In this document: positions 10,122 through 23,086 of the stretch, piece after piece | Layout: the number at the start of each line of letters is the position of its first letter | How positions within the stretch are numbered: the stretch's first letter is position 1 | Source: Leuctra nigra | Lineage: Eukaryota; Arthropoda; Insecta; Plecoptera; Leuctridae | DNA: 64,000 nucleotides | Reading direction: 5' to 3' | NCBI GenBank assembly: GCA_934045905.1 | Contig: OW203762.1 | Span: forward strand, 2,976,001 to 3,040,000 | Notes under the pieces: model-generated | What the model was told of the DNA's origin: nothing | Database searches by the model: none | Seen by the model: the letters and a program-made list of their open reading frames with translations, nothing else | Translations under genes and position numbers: made by a program

Positions 10122-11399
10122 ATGTCTCTAGCTCTTTCGTTACCAGATCTCAACGGCGACTTCGAAGCCGGAATCGCCGTCGGAACCGACCCTGACCTCG
10201 CAGACAACAAGAAGCTAGGTCTCCATCTAGGATTGGGCAAGGCCGGGATGGTAGAATCGGGCGTCATTAGCGCGTACCATATTGCAAAATCCATACCGGG
10301 GGTATCTGAGAAAGGGATAGAACTGTGCGTGAATGCAGCTAGGGCCATTACCCATTTCGATCTCATCGGCGAGGTTAACAGGTCTCCAGCATCTTCATGG
10401 GTAAAAACGGGTACAATGCCGACTGTCGACGCAGGGGATTCCGCCAAGATCAAAGCCATTGTCACGGACGATGCCACCCTCAGGGCTGCAACGATGGTCA
10501 TGGCTACAAAGGCCAACTGGTGGGTCAGTAACCATCACACCGGCCAAGGGGATCTCATTGGCTATGCCAAGAAAGTCGCTGATATCTACTATCCGGACCT
10601 GACGGGTAGAAGCGGAGAGGGTCTTAGCATTATTCACATGGTGGGTCATTGGGCCGACACTCGTGTTGTCTTACAGCTCGCGCACATCCGCGGCATCAAG
10701 GATGTTGAACCACTGTTCCCTGCTGTTAACAACTCTAGGAAGCTCTCTTTCACATCCGATGCGTTACTCCGCTTCCAGTCGGCACCTGCAGGTACTCACA
10801 TGCTGGCTATTGCGCACGCCTGCCTAAAAAGAATGGCAAAGAACAACATCGGTAGCGTCTGCCCTGGCGTAGCTTCCATGCTCTCTATCATCCAACGTTA
10901 CAGGGAAGTCATGTCTGATCCAGCCAAGTACCATGTAGGTGCCCTCTTCTTGACCGGCAGCAAGAACCCGCACGACTGTCAGTCGGAAGGATCCCAAGTA
11001 TTGGGCAGGCTAGGGACGTACATCAAGAATCTGGCGCCCCTCTCGTCTCTCAAGAAGTCTCCCCACATGGCAGACGACAAAATCTCCTCGTACGAAGATT
11101 ATGATGTCGCCTGGGACAACTTCCTGCGGTCCTACAAGAATGCTGCGGCGCGCAACACAGAGATGGCACAGGAGTACCTCACCTCCGGGAAGGCTGACGC
11201 TGATGCGCTGGAAGAAATCAACAGGGAGTTCGCTATGGGTGATTTCGAGATCATGGATGCGGAAGATGTCGCAGAAGAATCAGCGTCCAAAGAAGTACCT
11301 GAACCCGGGGATGAAGGGGAAGCAAAGACCAAGAAGACAAGAGGAGAGTCATCCAAGGCCGCGCATATGGCAAAAAAATGGGCTCGACGCCGCCAGTAG
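10122..11399 (+). CDS. Viral nucleoprotein-like protein (EVE), unit 3
   Basis: Intact 425 aa, K390/P395 variant, two leader repeats (block starts 10008). Poly(A) at 11592-11621, 30 nt. No private amino acid change. Confidence 0.65.
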   Translation: MSLALSLPDLNGDFEAGIAVGTDPDLADNKKLGLHLGLGKAGMVESGVISAYHIAKSIPGVSEKGIELCVNAARAITHFDLIGEVNRSPASSWVKTGTMPTVDAGDSAKIKAIVTDDATLRAATMVMATKANWWVSNHHTGQGDLIGYAKKVADIYYPDLTGRSGEGLSIIHMVGHWADTRVVLQLAHIRGIKDVEPLFPAVNNSRKLSFTSDALLRFQSAPAGTHMLAIAHACLKRMAKNNIGSVCPGVASMLSIIQRYREVMSDPAKYHVGALFLTGSKNPHDCQSEGSQVLGRLGTYIKNLAPLSSLKKSPHMADDKISSYEDYDVAWDNFLRSYKNAAARNTEMAQEYLTSGKADADALEEINREFAMGDFEIMDAEDVAEESASKEVPEPGDEGEAKTKKTRGESSKAAHMAKKWARRRQ

Positions 11400-11589
11400 C
11401 AGCGGAACTGGTGGAGGATAAGTCGACCCCGCAGCCCGTGGGCACAAGAACCCGACTGAGAAAGCCTCATGTCACGCCACCTCACGATAAATAGAAGTAG
11501 GTGAACTAGCATAGCCCATATGGACCCGCTTGACGACATTATTCGCATTACCATAATCGATCTACCAGACTTTGTACTTTTACATCTCA

Positions 11590-11624
<35 letters not shown>

Positions 11625-11877
11625 TGGCTGTGGTTGGCAGAGTGGCTGTGGTTGGCACGTTTTTTTTTTAACACATCAGCTCTTCAAGATCTTCTTTGAT
11701 ACTGCATATTACGGAAGAGAAGATATTTGAAAGTGAGCTGGATAATACAGTAAGCATCCCTCTCTATTTTAAATCTATTTGTTTCATTGAAAACCCTCTT
11801 TTGAGAAAAATTCAAGTGAAGTGAAGTTTGATTTGGATGTGTGGAATCGGATTTTATCATACTGTAAAAAATTGTCT

Positions 11878-12345
11878 ATGGACATGGCCACTGGGAGAAG
11901 AAACTCTGCCTCTTGTATGCTAGATATGAATCAAGGTTCCTGCAATGAAGCAATTCAAAGCAGCCCTTCATCTCATAGCCCACCATTACCACCAACAAAC
12001 ACAGTTGCGGCAACCGAAGAAAATATTGCAAATATGAGAACAAGACAGAGGTGGAATCAAGAGGAATACAGGGAACTAATGTGGTGTTATTTATACACAA
12101 CTGAGAAGTACTTGTCGGGAATTTCACAGAGAACTTTTCAAATATGGAGGCAACGCAATCCGTTGAATAGACCGTGTATGAATTCCAATAAATTAGCAAC
12201 ACAGCGCAGATACATAATGAAGACCAATAAGTTAACCCAGAGTGAACTAGAATTCATCAAGAAATCGGTTATGCAGGAAATTGCTATTGATTTTCCTGAT
12301 AATGAAGCAGAGAACACAGAACAGATGCAGGCTATCATAACATAA
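11878..12345 (+). pseudogene. Truncated Dong/R4-like LINE ORF, unit 3
   Basis: 155-aa remnant ending MQAIIT. LINE 5' end starts at 11622. Confidence 0.75.
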
Positions 12346-13667
12346 ATCTATTAATTTTATCTAGCAGTTAAATTATCAAAACTTGAAATCGATGCATAAA
12401 TGGGAAATACAGATAATATGAGGCAGGGGTGAAATTTACAGCTCCCCTCCCCCCTCACCATCCACCATTTTAATGTTTGTGAATACTACATTTTATATTG
12501 AACTTATTTTGGATTTCGTTGCAATAAAGTAGGTAGTAACTTATATTTTCTTAATTTATTGTAATTAACATTTAAATGAATTCATCCCCTAACACCCTTA
12601 CGACCCCTTTACGGTGATAGGTCACTCTAAATATAAAACGAATATCGTAACAAGAATCTATGTAAATTTATCTATCGATTGAATGCTCAAAACTTAAAAT
12701 CGCCCTGTAATTGTGAAAAATAGTAAATAGTAAGAAAAGGGTGAAATTTTACCACCCCTTACAAGTTTTGTTCCATATTAATTTTTTTATTTATTATTTG
12801 GACCTTGATAGAATTTATCGTACGTTAAGTGGTATGTTTTAATAGTACAGTTCTTTGAAATTAATAATTATATGAAACCATCCCTCAAACTTTGAACCCT
12901 TGACACCCCCTAACGGGGGTAGATATGAAACACCTCCTGGGGTCACAGCAAATGGTTATATTTTCTCTACAACATATCCAAAATATACGATTTTATCACC
13001 AAACCCCGAAATGTTTCGTTAAATGGCTCTAAGCAGCTCGACTATAGAGAAACCACGCCTACCGTAGCGGTGACGTCACGGAATCAGCCGCCTATGGGTT
13101 ATATGGGAATAACTTTTGAACTAGAGCTCGTAGAGACTTCCCGTTTTCGGCGTTGGACTTTTTAGAATGATTTGCACCTTTTATTTTAATGACAGGGGGC
13201 CTTTAAGTAGAGAGTTTCACTTTACTCTGTAGTTTTGCGAAGGAAAATAAGGTTTAGAACTTCATGATGTTTCAGCAACTTGTCTTCCATGTACACTCCC
13301 CCAAATAATAAACGGTACTCGAAAGAAAATGAATTGACTGATTAAGGTTTGATGGCATCATCCCATGAAGTCAGTGCTAACGCATTATCTAAATCTTTTA
13401 GGTGAGCTCTGATTTCATTGATAATAACAAGGATTGATTGTCAAGGAACCGGCCCAACAGCCAATACGTTTTGTACCAAGTACCGTTTATTATTTGGGGG
13501 AGTGTACCTACGTATATTTTTGCTATTAGAGACTAATTATTGTCAATAATAATTTTCTATGTTTTATGTTTTATTTATCTCTTTTATGTTCTATGTTTGT
13601 GACTGTTCCGTGATGTCCAAAAATTTACCATATCACACATTGTGAAATCCTGTATTCTGTTGTTGAT
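12336..13667 (+). repeat. Non-coding unit tail, unit 3
   Basis: Tail as in unit 0; MITE at 13294-13504. No gene seen. Confidence 0.7.
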
Positions 13668-13672
13668 AAATA

Positions 13673-13739
<67 letters not shown>

Positions 13740-13742
13740 TTA
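13668..13742. repeat. Strand-switched microsatellite (AAT)n(ATT)n
   Basis: About 45 bp TAA arm followed by about 27 bp ATT arm. Confidence 0.9.
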
Positions 13743-13856
13743 GGGGCGGTTACCCTTCGCGGAATTTGGCGGTTACCCTTCGCGGAATTCGGTGCACCCA
13801 AGAGTTAAAGTCTTTTGACTATCCTTTAAATCTTGCTTGTCATTGATTCGATTGTT

Positions 13857-15134
13857 ATGTCTCTAGCTCTTTCGTTACCAGATCTCAACGGCGACTTCGA
13901 AGCCGGAATCGCCGTCGGAACCGACCCTGACCTCGCAGACAACAAGAAGCTAGGTCTCCATCTAGGATTGGGCAAGGCCGGGATGGTAGAATCGGGCGTC
14001 ATTAGCGCGTACCATATTGCAAAATCCATACCGGGGGTATCTGAGAAAGGGATAGAACTGTGCGTGAATGCAGCTAGGGCCATTACCCATTTCGATCTCA
14101 TCGGCGAGGTTAACAGGTCTCCAGCATCTTCATGGGTAAAAACGGGTACAATGCCGACTGTCGACGCAGGGGATTCCGCCAAGATCAAAGCCATTGTCAC
14201 GGACGATGCCACCCTCAGGGCTGCAACGATGGTCATGGCTACAAAGGCCAACTGGTGGGTCAGTAACCATCACACCGGCCAAGGGGATCTCATTGGCTAT
14301 GCCAAGAAAGTCGCTGATATCTACTATCCGGACCTGACGGGTAGAAGCGGAGAGGGTCTTAGCATTATTCACATGGTGGGTCATTGGGCCGACACTCGTG
14401 TTGTCTTACAGCTCGCGCACATCCGCGGCATCAAGGATGTTGAACCACTGTTCCCTGCTGTTAACAACTCTAGGAAGCTCTCTTTCACATCCGATGCGTT
14501 ACTCCGCTTCCAGTCGGCGCCTGCAGGTACTCACATGCTGGCTATTGCGCACGCCTGCCTAAAAAGAATGGCAAAGAACAACATCGGTAGCGTCTGCCCT
14601 GGCGTAGCTTCCATGCTCTCTATCATCCAACGTTACAGGGAAGTCATGTCTGATCCAGCCAAGTACCATGTAGGTGCCCTCTTCTTGACCGGCAGCAAGA
14701 ACCCGCACGACTGTCAGTCGGAAGGATCCCAAGTATTGGGCAGGCTAGGGACGTACATCAAGAATCTGGCGCCCCTCTCGTCTCTCAAGAAGTCTCCCCA
14801 CATGGCAGACGACAAAATCTCCTCGTACGAAGATTATGATGTCGCCTGGGACAACTTCCTGCGGTCCTACAAGAATGCTGCGGCGCGCAACACAGAGATG
14901 GCACAGGAGTACCTCACCTCCGGGAAGGCTGACGCTGATGCGCTGGAAGAAATCAACAGGGAGTTCGCTATGGGTGATTTCGAGATCATGGATGCGGAAG
15001 ATGTCGCAGAAGAATCAGCGTCCAAAGAAGTACCTGAACCCGGGGATGAAGGGGAAGCAAAGACCAAGAAGACAAGAGGAGAGTCATCCAAGGCCGCGCA
15101 TATGGCAAAAAAATGGGCTCGACGCCGCCAGTAG
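13857..15134 (+). CDS. Viral nucleoprotein-like protein (EVE), unit 4
   Basis: Intact 425 aa, K390/P395 variant, two leader repeats (block starts 13743). It carries the synonymous GCG form of the Ala after QS (codon 221), shared with units 2, 11 and 12. Poly(A) at 15327-15353, 27 nt. Confidence 0.65.
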   Translation: MSLALSLPDLNGDFEAGIAVGTDPDLADNKKLGLHLGLGKAGMVESGVISAYHIAKSIPGVSEKGIELCVNAARAITHFDLIGEVNRSPASSWVKTGTMPTVDAGDSAKIKAIVTDDATLRAATMVMATKANWWVSNHHTGQGDLIGYAKKVADIYYPDLTGRSGEGLSIIHMVGHWADTRVVLQLAHIRGIKDVEPLFPAVNNSRKLSFTSDALLRFQSAPAGTHMLAIAHACLKRMAKNNIGSVCPGVASMLSIIQRYREVMSDPAKYHVGALFLTGSKNPHDCQSEGSQVLGRLGTYIKNLAPLSSLKKSPHMADDKISSYEDYDVAWDNFLRSYKNAAARNTEMAQEYLTSGKADADALEEINREFAMGDFEIMDAEDVAEESASKEVPEPGDEGEAKTKKTRGESSKAAHMAKKWARRRQ

Positions 15135-15609
15135 CAGCGGAACTGGTGGAGGATAAGTCGACCCCGCAGCCCGTGGGCACAAGAACCCGACTGAGAAAGC
15201 CTCATGTCACGCCACCTCACGATAAATAGAAGTAGGTGAACTAGCATAGCCCATATGGACCCGCTTGACGACATTATTCGCATTACCATAATCGATCTAC
15301 CAGACTTTGTACTTTTACATCTCAATAAAAAAAAAAAAAAAAAAAAAAAAAAAGAGTGGCTGTGGTTGGCAGAGTGGCTGTGGTTGGCACGTTTTTTTTT
15401 TAACACATCAGCTCTTCAAGATCTTCTTTGATACTGCATATTACGGAAGAGAAGATATTTGAAAGTGAGCTGGATAATACAGTAAGCATCCCTCTCTATT
15501 TTAAATCTATTTGTTTCATTGAAAACCCTCTTTTGAGAAAAATTCAAGTGAAGTGAAGTTTGATTTGGATGTGTGGAATCGGATTTTATCATACTGTAAA
15601 AAATTGTCT

Positions 15610-16077
15610 ATGGACATGGCCACTGGGAGAAGAAACTCTGCCTCTTGTATGCTAGATATGAATCAAGGTTCCTGCAATGAAGCAATTCAAAGCAGCCCTT
15701 CATCTCATAGCCCACCATTACCACCAACAAACACAGTTGCGGCAACCGAAGAAAATATTGCAAATATGAGAACAAGACAGAGGTGGAATCAAGAGGAATA
15801 CAGGGAACTAATGTGGTGTTATTTATACACAACTGAGAAGTACTTGTCGGGAATTTCACAGAGAACTTTTCAAATATGGAGGCAACGCAATCCGTTGAAT
15901 AGACCGTGTATGAATTCCAATAAATTAGCAACACAGCGCAGATACATAATGAAGACCAATAAGTTAACCCAGAGTGAACTAGAATTCATCAAGAAATCGG
16001 TTATGCAGGAAATTGCTATTGATTTTCCTGATAATGAAGCAGAGAACACAGAACAGATGCAGACTATCATAACATAA
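15610..16077 (+). pseudogene. Truncated Dong/R4-like LINE ORF, unit 4
   Basis: 155-aa remnant of the MQTIIT type. LINE 5' end starts at 15354. Confidence 0.75.
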
Positions 16078-17399
16078 ATCTATTAATTTTATCTAGCAGT
16101 TAAATTATCAAAACTTGAAATCGATGCATAAATGGGAAATACAGATAATATGAGGCAGGGGTGAAATTTACAGCTCCCCTCCCCCCTCACCATCCACCAT
16201 TTTAATGTTTGTGAATACTACATTTTATATTGAACTTATTTTGGATTTCGTTGCAATAAAGTAGGTAGTAACTTATATTTTCTTAATTTATTGTAATTAA
16301 CATTTAAATGAATTCATCCCCTAACACCCTTACGACCCCTTTACGGTGATAGGTCACTCTAAATATAAAACGAATATCGTAACAAGAATCTATGTAAATT
16401 TATCTATCGATTGAATGCTCAAAACTTAAAATCGCCCTGTAATTGTGAAAAATAGTAAATAGTAAGAAAAGGGTGAAATTTTACCACCCCTTACAAGTTT
16501 TGTTCCATATTAATTTTTTTATTTATTATTTGGACCTTGATAGAATTTATCGTACGTTAAGTGGTATGTTTTAATAGTACAGTTCTTTGAAATTAATAAT
16601 TATATGAAACCATCCCTCAAACTTTGAACCCTTGACACCCCCTAACGGGGGTAGATATGAAACACCTCCTGGGGTCACAGCAAATGGTTATATTTTCTCT
16701 ACAACATATCCAAAATATACGATTTTATCACCAAACCCCGAAATGTTTCGTTAAATGGCTCTAAGCAGCTCGACTATAGAGAAACCACGCCTACCGTAGC
16801 GGTGACGTCACGGAATCAGCCGCCTATGGGTTATATGGGAATAACTTTTGAACTAGAGCTCGTAGAGACTTCCCGTTTTCGGCGTTGGACTTTTTAGAAT
16901 GATTTGCACCTTTTATTTTAATGACAGGGGGCCTTTAAGTAGAGAGTTTCACTTTACTCTGTAGTTTTGCGAAGGAAAATAAGGTTTAGAACTTCATGAT
17001 GTTTCAGCAACTTGTCTTCCATGTACACTCCCCCAAATAATAAACGGTACTCGAAAGAAAATGAATTGACTGATTAAGGTTTGATGGCATCATCCCATGA
17101 AGTCAGTGCTAACGCATTATCTAAATCTTTTAGGTGAGCTCTGATTTCATTGATAATAACAAGGATTGATTGTCAAGGAACCGGCCCAACAGCCAATACG
17201 TTTTGTACCAAGTACCGTTTATTATTTGGGGGAGTGTACCTACGTATATTTTTGCTATTAGAGACTAATTATTGTCAATAATAATTTTCTATGTTTTATG
17301 TTTTATTTATCTCTTTTATGTTCTATGTTTGTGACTGTTCCGTGATGTCCAAAAATTTACCATATCACACATTGTGAAATCCTGTATTCTGTTGTTGAT
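16068..17399 (+). repeat. Non-coding unit tail, unit 4
   Basis: Tail as in unit 0; MITE at 17026-17236. It lacks the CCCCCATCACC variant of units 2 and 6 although it shares their MQTIIT end, so these two markers are recombined. Confidence 0.7.
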
Positions 17400-17404
17400 A
17401 AATA

Positions 17405-17474
<70 letters not shown>
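17400..17474. repeat. Strand-switched microsatellite (AAT)n(ATT)n
   Basis: Roughly symmetrical arms of TAA and ATT repeats. Confidence 0.9.
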
Positions 17475-17588
17475 GGGGCGGTTACCCTTCGCGGAATTTG
17501 GCGGTTACCCTTCGCGGAATTCGGTGCACCCAAGAGTTAAAGTCTTTTGACTATCCTTTAAATCTTGCTTGTCATTGATTCGATTGTT

Positions 17589-18866
17589 ATGTCTCTAGCT
17601 CTTTCGTTACCAGATCTCAACGGCGACTTCGAAGCCGGAATCGCCGTCGGAACCGACCCTGACCTCGCAGACAACAAGAAGCTAGGTCTCCATCTAGGAT
17701 TGGGCAAGGCCGGGATGGTAGAATCGGGCGTCATTAGCGCGTACCATATTGCAAAATCCATACCGGGGGTATCTGAGAAAGGGATAGAACTGTGCGTGAA
17801 TGCAGCTAGGGCCATTACCCATTTCGATCTCATCGGCGAGGTTAACAGGTCTCCAGCATCTTCATGGGTAAAAACGGGTACAATGCCGACTGTCGACGCA
17901 GGGGATTCCGCCAAGATCAAAGCCATTGTCACGGACGATGCCACCCTCAGGGCTGCAACGATGGTCATGGCTACAAAGGCCAACTGGTGGGTCAGTAACC
18001 ATCACACCGGCCAAGGGGATCTCATTGGCTATGCCAAGAAAGTCGCTGATATCTACTATCCGGACCTGACGGGTAGAAGCGGAGAGGGTCTTAGCATTAT
18101 TCACATGGTGGGTCATTGGGCCGACACTCGTGTTGTCTTACAGCTCGCGCACATCCGCGGCATCAAGGATGTTGAACCACTGTTCCCTGCTGTTAACAAC
18201 TCTAGGAAGCTCTCTTTCACATCCGATGCGTTACTCCGCTTCCAGTCGGCACCTGCAGGTACTCACATGCTGGCTATTGCGCACGCCTGCCTAAAAAGAA
18301 TGGCAAAGAACAACATCGGTAGCGTCTGCCCTGGCGTAGCTTCCATGCTCTCTATCATCCAACGTTACAGGGAAGTCATGTCTGATCCAGCCAAGTACCA
18401 TGTAGGTGCCCTCTTCTTGACCGGCAGCAAGAACCCGCACGACTGTCAGTCGGAAGGATCCCAAGTATTGGGCAGGCTAGGGACGTACATCAAGAATCTG
18501 GCGCCCCTCTCGTCTCTCAAGAAGTCTCCCCACATGGCAGACGACAAAATCTCCTCGTACGAAGATTATGATGTCGCCTGGGACAACTTCCTGCGGTCCT
18601 ACAAGAATGCTGCGGCGCGCAACACAGAGATGGCACAGGAGTACCTCACCTCCGGGAAGGCTGACGCTGATGCGCTGGAAGAAATCAACAGGGAGTTCGC
18701 TATGGGTGATTTCGAGATCATGGATGCGGAAGATGTCGCAGAAGAATCAGCGTCCGAGGAAGTACCTGAATCCGGGGATGAAGGGGAAGCAAAGACCAAG
18801 AAGACAAGAGGAGAGTCATCCAAGGCCGCGCATATGGCAAAAAAATGGGCTCGACGCCGCCAGTAG
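17589..18866 (+). CDS. Viral nucleoprotein-like protein (EVE), unit 5
   Basis: Intact 425 aa of the E390/S395, A360 type, as in units 12 and 13, although its neighbours on both sides are K390/P395. Two leader repeats (block starts 17475). Shortest poly(A), 19059-19076, 18 nt. Confidence 0.65.
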   Translation: MSLALSLPDLNGDFEAGIAVGTDPDLADNKKLGLHLGLGKAGMVESGVISAYHIAKSIPGVSEKGIELCVNAARAITHFDLIGEVNRSPASSWVKTGTMPTVDAGDSAKIKAIVTDDATLRAATMVMATKANWWVSNHHTGQGDLIGYAKKVADIYYPDLTGRSGEGLSIIHMVGHWADTRVVLQLAHIRGIKDVEPLFPAVNNSRKLSFTSDALLRFQSAPAGTHMLAIAHACLKRMAKNNIGSVCPGVASMLSIIQRYREVMSDPAKYHVGALFLTGSKNPHDCQSEGSQVLGRLGTYIKNLAPLSSLKKSPHMADDKISSYEDYDVAWDNFLRSYKNAAARNTEMAQEYLTSGKADADALEEINREFAMGDFEIMDAEDVAEESASEEVPESGDEGEAKTKKTRGESSKAAHMAKKWARRRQ

Positions 18867-19332
18867 CAGCGGAACTGGTGGAGGATAAGTCGACCCCGCA
18901 GCCCGTGGGCACAAGAACCCGACTGAGAAAGCCTCATGTCACGCCACCTCACGATAAATAGAAGTAGGTGAACTAGCATAGCCCATATGGACCCGCTTGA
19001 CGACATTATTCGCATTACCATAATCGATCTACCAGACTTTGTACTTTTACATCTCAATAAAAAAAAAAAAAAAAAAGAGTGGCTGTGGTTGGCAGAGTGG
19101 CTGTGGTTGGCACGTTTTTTTTTTAACACATCAGCTCTTCAAGATCTTCTTTGATACTGCATATTACGGAAGAGAAGATATTTGAAAGTGAGCTGGATAA
19201 TACAGTAAGCATCCCTCTCTATTTTAAATCTATTTGTTTCATTGAAAACCCTTTTTTGAGAAAAATTCAAGTGAAGTGAAGTTTGATTTGGATGTGTGGA
19301 ATCGGATTTTATCATACTGTAAAAAATTGTCT

Positions 19333-19800
19333 ATGGACATGGCCACTGGGAGAAGAAACTCTGCCTCTTGTATGCTAGATATGAATCAAGGTTCCTGCAA
19401 TGAAGCAATTCAAAGCAGCCCTTCATCTCATAGCCCACCATTACCACCAACAAACACAGTTGCGGCAACCGAAGAAAATATTGCAAATATGAGAACAAGA
19501 CAGAGGTGGAATCAAGAGGAATACAGGGAACTAATGTGGTGTTATTTATACACAACTGAGAAGTACTTGTCGGGAATTTCACAGAGAACTTTTCAAATAT
19601 GGAGGCAACGCAATCCGTTGAATAGACCGTGTATGAATTCCAATAAATTAGCAACACAGCGCAGATACATAATGAAGACCAATAAGTTAACCCAGAGTGA
19701 ACTAGAATTCATCAAGAAATCGGTTATGCAGGAAATTGCTATTGATTTTCCTGATAATGAAGCAGAGAACACAGAACAGATGCAGGCTATCATAACATAA
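19333..19800 (+). pseudogene. Truncated Dong/R4-like LINE ORF, unit 5
   Basis: 155-aa remnant ending MQAIIT. LINE 5' end starts at 19077. The 5' UTR reads CCCTTTTTTGAG where the others read CCCTCTTTTGAG. Confidence 0.75.
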
Positions 19801-21122
19801 ATCTATTAATTTTATCTAGCAGTTAAATTATCAAAACTTGAAATCGATGCATAAATGGGAAATACAGATAATATGAGGCAGGGGTGAAATTTACAGCTCC
19901 CCTCCCCCCTCACCATCCACCATTTTAATGTTTGTGAATACTACATTTTATATTGAACTTATTTTGGATTTCGTTGCAATAAAGTAGGTAGTAACTTATA
20001 TTTTCTTAATTTATTGTAATTAACATTTAAATGAATTCATCCCCTAACACCCTTACGACCCCTTTACGGTGATAGGTCACTCTAAATATAAAACGAATAT
20101 CGTAACAAGAATCTATGTAAATTTATCTATCGATTGAATGCTCAAAACTTAAAATCGCCCTGTAATTGTGAAAAATAGTAAATAGTAAGAAAAGGGTGAA
20201 ATTTTACCACCCCTTACAAGTTTTGTTCCATATTAATTTTTTTATTTATTATTTGGACCTTGATAGAATTTATCGTACGTTAAGTGGTATGTTTTAATAG
20301 TACAGTTCTTTGAAATTAATAATTATATGAAACCATCCCTCAAACTTTGAACCCTTGACACCCCCTAACGGGGGTAGATATGAAACACCTCCTGGGGTCA
20401 CAGCAAATGGTTATATTTTCTCTACAACATATCCAAAATATACGATTTTATCACCAAACCCCGAAATGTTTCGTTAAATGGCTCTAAGCAGCTCGACTAT
20501 AGAGAAACCACGCCTACCGTAGCGGTGACGTCACGGAATCAGCCGCCTATGGGTTATATGGGAATAACTTTTGAACTAGAGCTCGTAGAGACTTCCCGTT
20601 TTCGGCGTTGGACTTTTTAGAATGATTTGCACCTTTTATTTTAATGACAGGGGGCCTTTAAGTAGAGAGTTTCACTTTACTCTGTAGTTTTGCGAAGGAA
20701 AATAAGGTTTAGAACTTCATGATGTTTCAGCAACTTGTCTTCCATGTACACTCCCCCAAATAATAAACGGTACTCGAAAGAAAATGAATTGACTGATTAA
20801 GGTTTGATGGCATCATCCCATGAAGTCAGTGCTAACGCATTATCTAAATCTTTTAGGTGAGCTCTGATTTCATTGATAATAACAAGGATTGATTGTCAAG
20901 GAACCGGCCCAACAGCCAATACGTTTTGTACCAAGTACCGTTTATTATTTGGGGGAGTGTACCTACGTATATTTTTGCTATTAGAGACTAATTATTGTCA
21001 ATAATAATTTTCTATGTTTTATGTTTTATTTATCTCTTTTATGTTCTATGTTTGTGACTGTTCCGTGATGTCCAAAAATTTACCATATCACACATTGTGA
21101 AATCCTGTATTCTGTTGTTGAT
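19791..21122 (+). repeat. Non-coding unit tail, unit 5
   Basis: Tail as in unit 0; MITE at 20749-20959. No gene seen. Confidence 0.7.
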
Positions 21123-21127
21123 AAATA

Positions 21128-21197
<70 letters not shown>
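21123..21197. repeat. Strand-switched microsatellite (AAT)n(ATT)n
   Basis: TAA arm followed directly by ATT arm. Confidence 0.9.
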
Positions 21198-21334
21198 GGG
21201 GCGGTTACCCTTCGCGGAATTTGGCGGTTACCCTTCGCGGAATTTGGCGGTTACCCTTCGCGGAATTCGGTGCACCCAAGAGTTAAAGTCTTTTGACTAT
21301 CCTTTAAATCTTGCTTGTCATTGATTCGATTGTT

Positions 21335-22612
21335 ATGTCTCTAGCTCTTTCGTTACCAGATCTCAACGGCGACTTCGAAGCCGGAATCGCCGTCGGAACC
21401 GACCCTGACCTCGCAGACAACAAGAAGCTAGGTCTCCATCTAGGATTGGGCAAGGCCGGGATGGTAGAATCGGGCGTCATTAGCGCGTACCATATTGCAA
21501 AATCCATACCGGGGGTATCTGAGAAAGGGATAGAACTGTGCGTGAATGCAGCTAGGGCCATTACCCATTTCGATCTCATCGGCGAGGTTAACAGGTCTCC
21601 AGCATCTTCATGGGTAAAAACGGGTACAATGCCGACTGTCGACGCAGGGGATTCCGCCAAGATCAAAGCCATTGTCACGGACGATGCCACCCTCAGGGCT
21701 GCAACGATGGTCATGGCTACAAAGGCCAACTGGTGGGTCAGTAACCATCACACCGGCCAAGGGGATCTCATTGGCTATGCCAAGAAAGTCGCTGATATCT
21801 ACTATCCGGACCTGACGGGTAGAAGCGGAGAGGGTCTTAGCATTATTCACATGGTGGGTCATTGGGCCGACACTCGTGTTGTCTTACAGCTCGCGCACAT
21901 CCGCGGCATCAAGGATGTTGAACCACTGTTCCCTGCTGTTAACAACTCTAGGAAGCTCTCTTTCACATCCGATGCGTTGCTCCGCTTCCAGTCGGCACCT
22001 GCAGGTACTCACATGCTGGCTATTGCGCACGCCTGCCTAAAAAGAATGGCAAAGAACAACATCGGTAGCGTCTGCCCTGGCGTAGCTTCCATGCTCTCTA
22101 TCATCCAACGTTACAGGGAAGTCATGTCTGATCCAGCCAAGTACCATGTAGGTGCCCTCTTCTTGACCGGCAGCAAGAACCCGCACGACTGTCAGTCGGA
22201 AGGATCCCAAGTATTGGGCAGGCTAGGGACGTACATCAAGAATCTGGCGCCCCTCTCGTCTCTCAAGAAGTCTCCCCACATGGCAGACGACAAAATCTCC
22301 TCGTACGAAGATTATGATGTCGCCTGGGACAACTTCCTGCGGTCCTACAAGAATGCTGCGGCGCGCAACACAGAGATGGCACAGGAGTACCTCACCTCCG
22401 GGAAGGCTGACGCTGATGCGCTGGAAGAAATCAACAGGGAGTTCGCTATGGGTGATTTCGAGATCATGGATGCGGAAGATGTCGCAGAAGAATCAGCGTC
22501 CAAAGAAGTACCTGAACCCGGGGATGAAGGGGAAGCAAAGACCAAGAAGACAAGAGGAGAGTCATCCAAGGCCGCGCATATGGCAAAAAAATGGGCTCGA
22601 CGCCGCCAGTAG
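21335..22612 (+). CDS. Viral nucleoprotein-like protein (EVE), unit 6
   Basis: Intact 425 aa, K390/P395 variant but with three leader repeats (block starts 21198). Carries the synonymous TTG form of Leu215. Poly(A) at 22805-22831, 27 nt. Confidence 0.65.
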   Translation: MSLALSLPDLNGDFEAGIAVGTDPDLADNKKLGLHLGLGKAGMVESGVISAYHIAKSIPGVSEKGIELCVNAARAITHFDLIGEVNRSPASSWVKTGTMPTVDAGDSAKIKAIVTDDATLRAATMVMATKANWWVSNHHTGQGDLIGYAKKVADIYYPDLTGRSGEGLSIIHMVGHWADTRVVLQLAHIRGIKDVEPLFPAVNNSRKLSFTSDALLRFQSAPAGTHMLAIAHACLKRMAKNNIGSVCPGVASMLSIIQRYREVMSDPAKYHVGALFLTGSKNPHDCQSEGSQVLGRLGTYIKNLAPLSSLKKSPHMADDKISSYEDYDVAWDNFLRSYKNAAARNTEMAQEYLTSGKADADALEEINREFAMGDFEIMDAEDVAEESASKEVPEPGDEGEAKTKKTRGESSKAAHMAKKWARRRQ

Positions 22613-23086
22613 CAGCGGAACTGGTGGAGGATAAGTCGACCCCGCAGCCCGTGGGCACAAGAACCCGACTGAGAAAGCCTCATGTCACGCCACCTCACGA
22701 TAAATAGAAGTAGGTGAACTAGCATAGCCCATATGGACCCGCTTGACGACATTATTCGCATTACCATAATCGATCTACCAGACTTTGTACTTTTACATCT
22801 CAATAAAAAAAAAAAAAAAAAAAAAAAAAAAGAGTGGCTGTGGTTGGCAGAGTGGCTGTGGTTGGCACGTTTTTTTTTAACACATCAGCTCTTCAAGATC
22901 TTCTTTGATACTGCATATTACGGAAGAGAAGATATTTGAAAGTGAGCTGGATAATACAGTAAGCATCCCTCTCTATTTTAAATCTATTTGTTTCATTGAA
23001 AACCCTCTTTTGAGAAAAATTCAAGTGAAGTGAAGTTTGATTTGGATGTGTGGAATCGGATTTTATCATACTGTAAAAAATTGTCT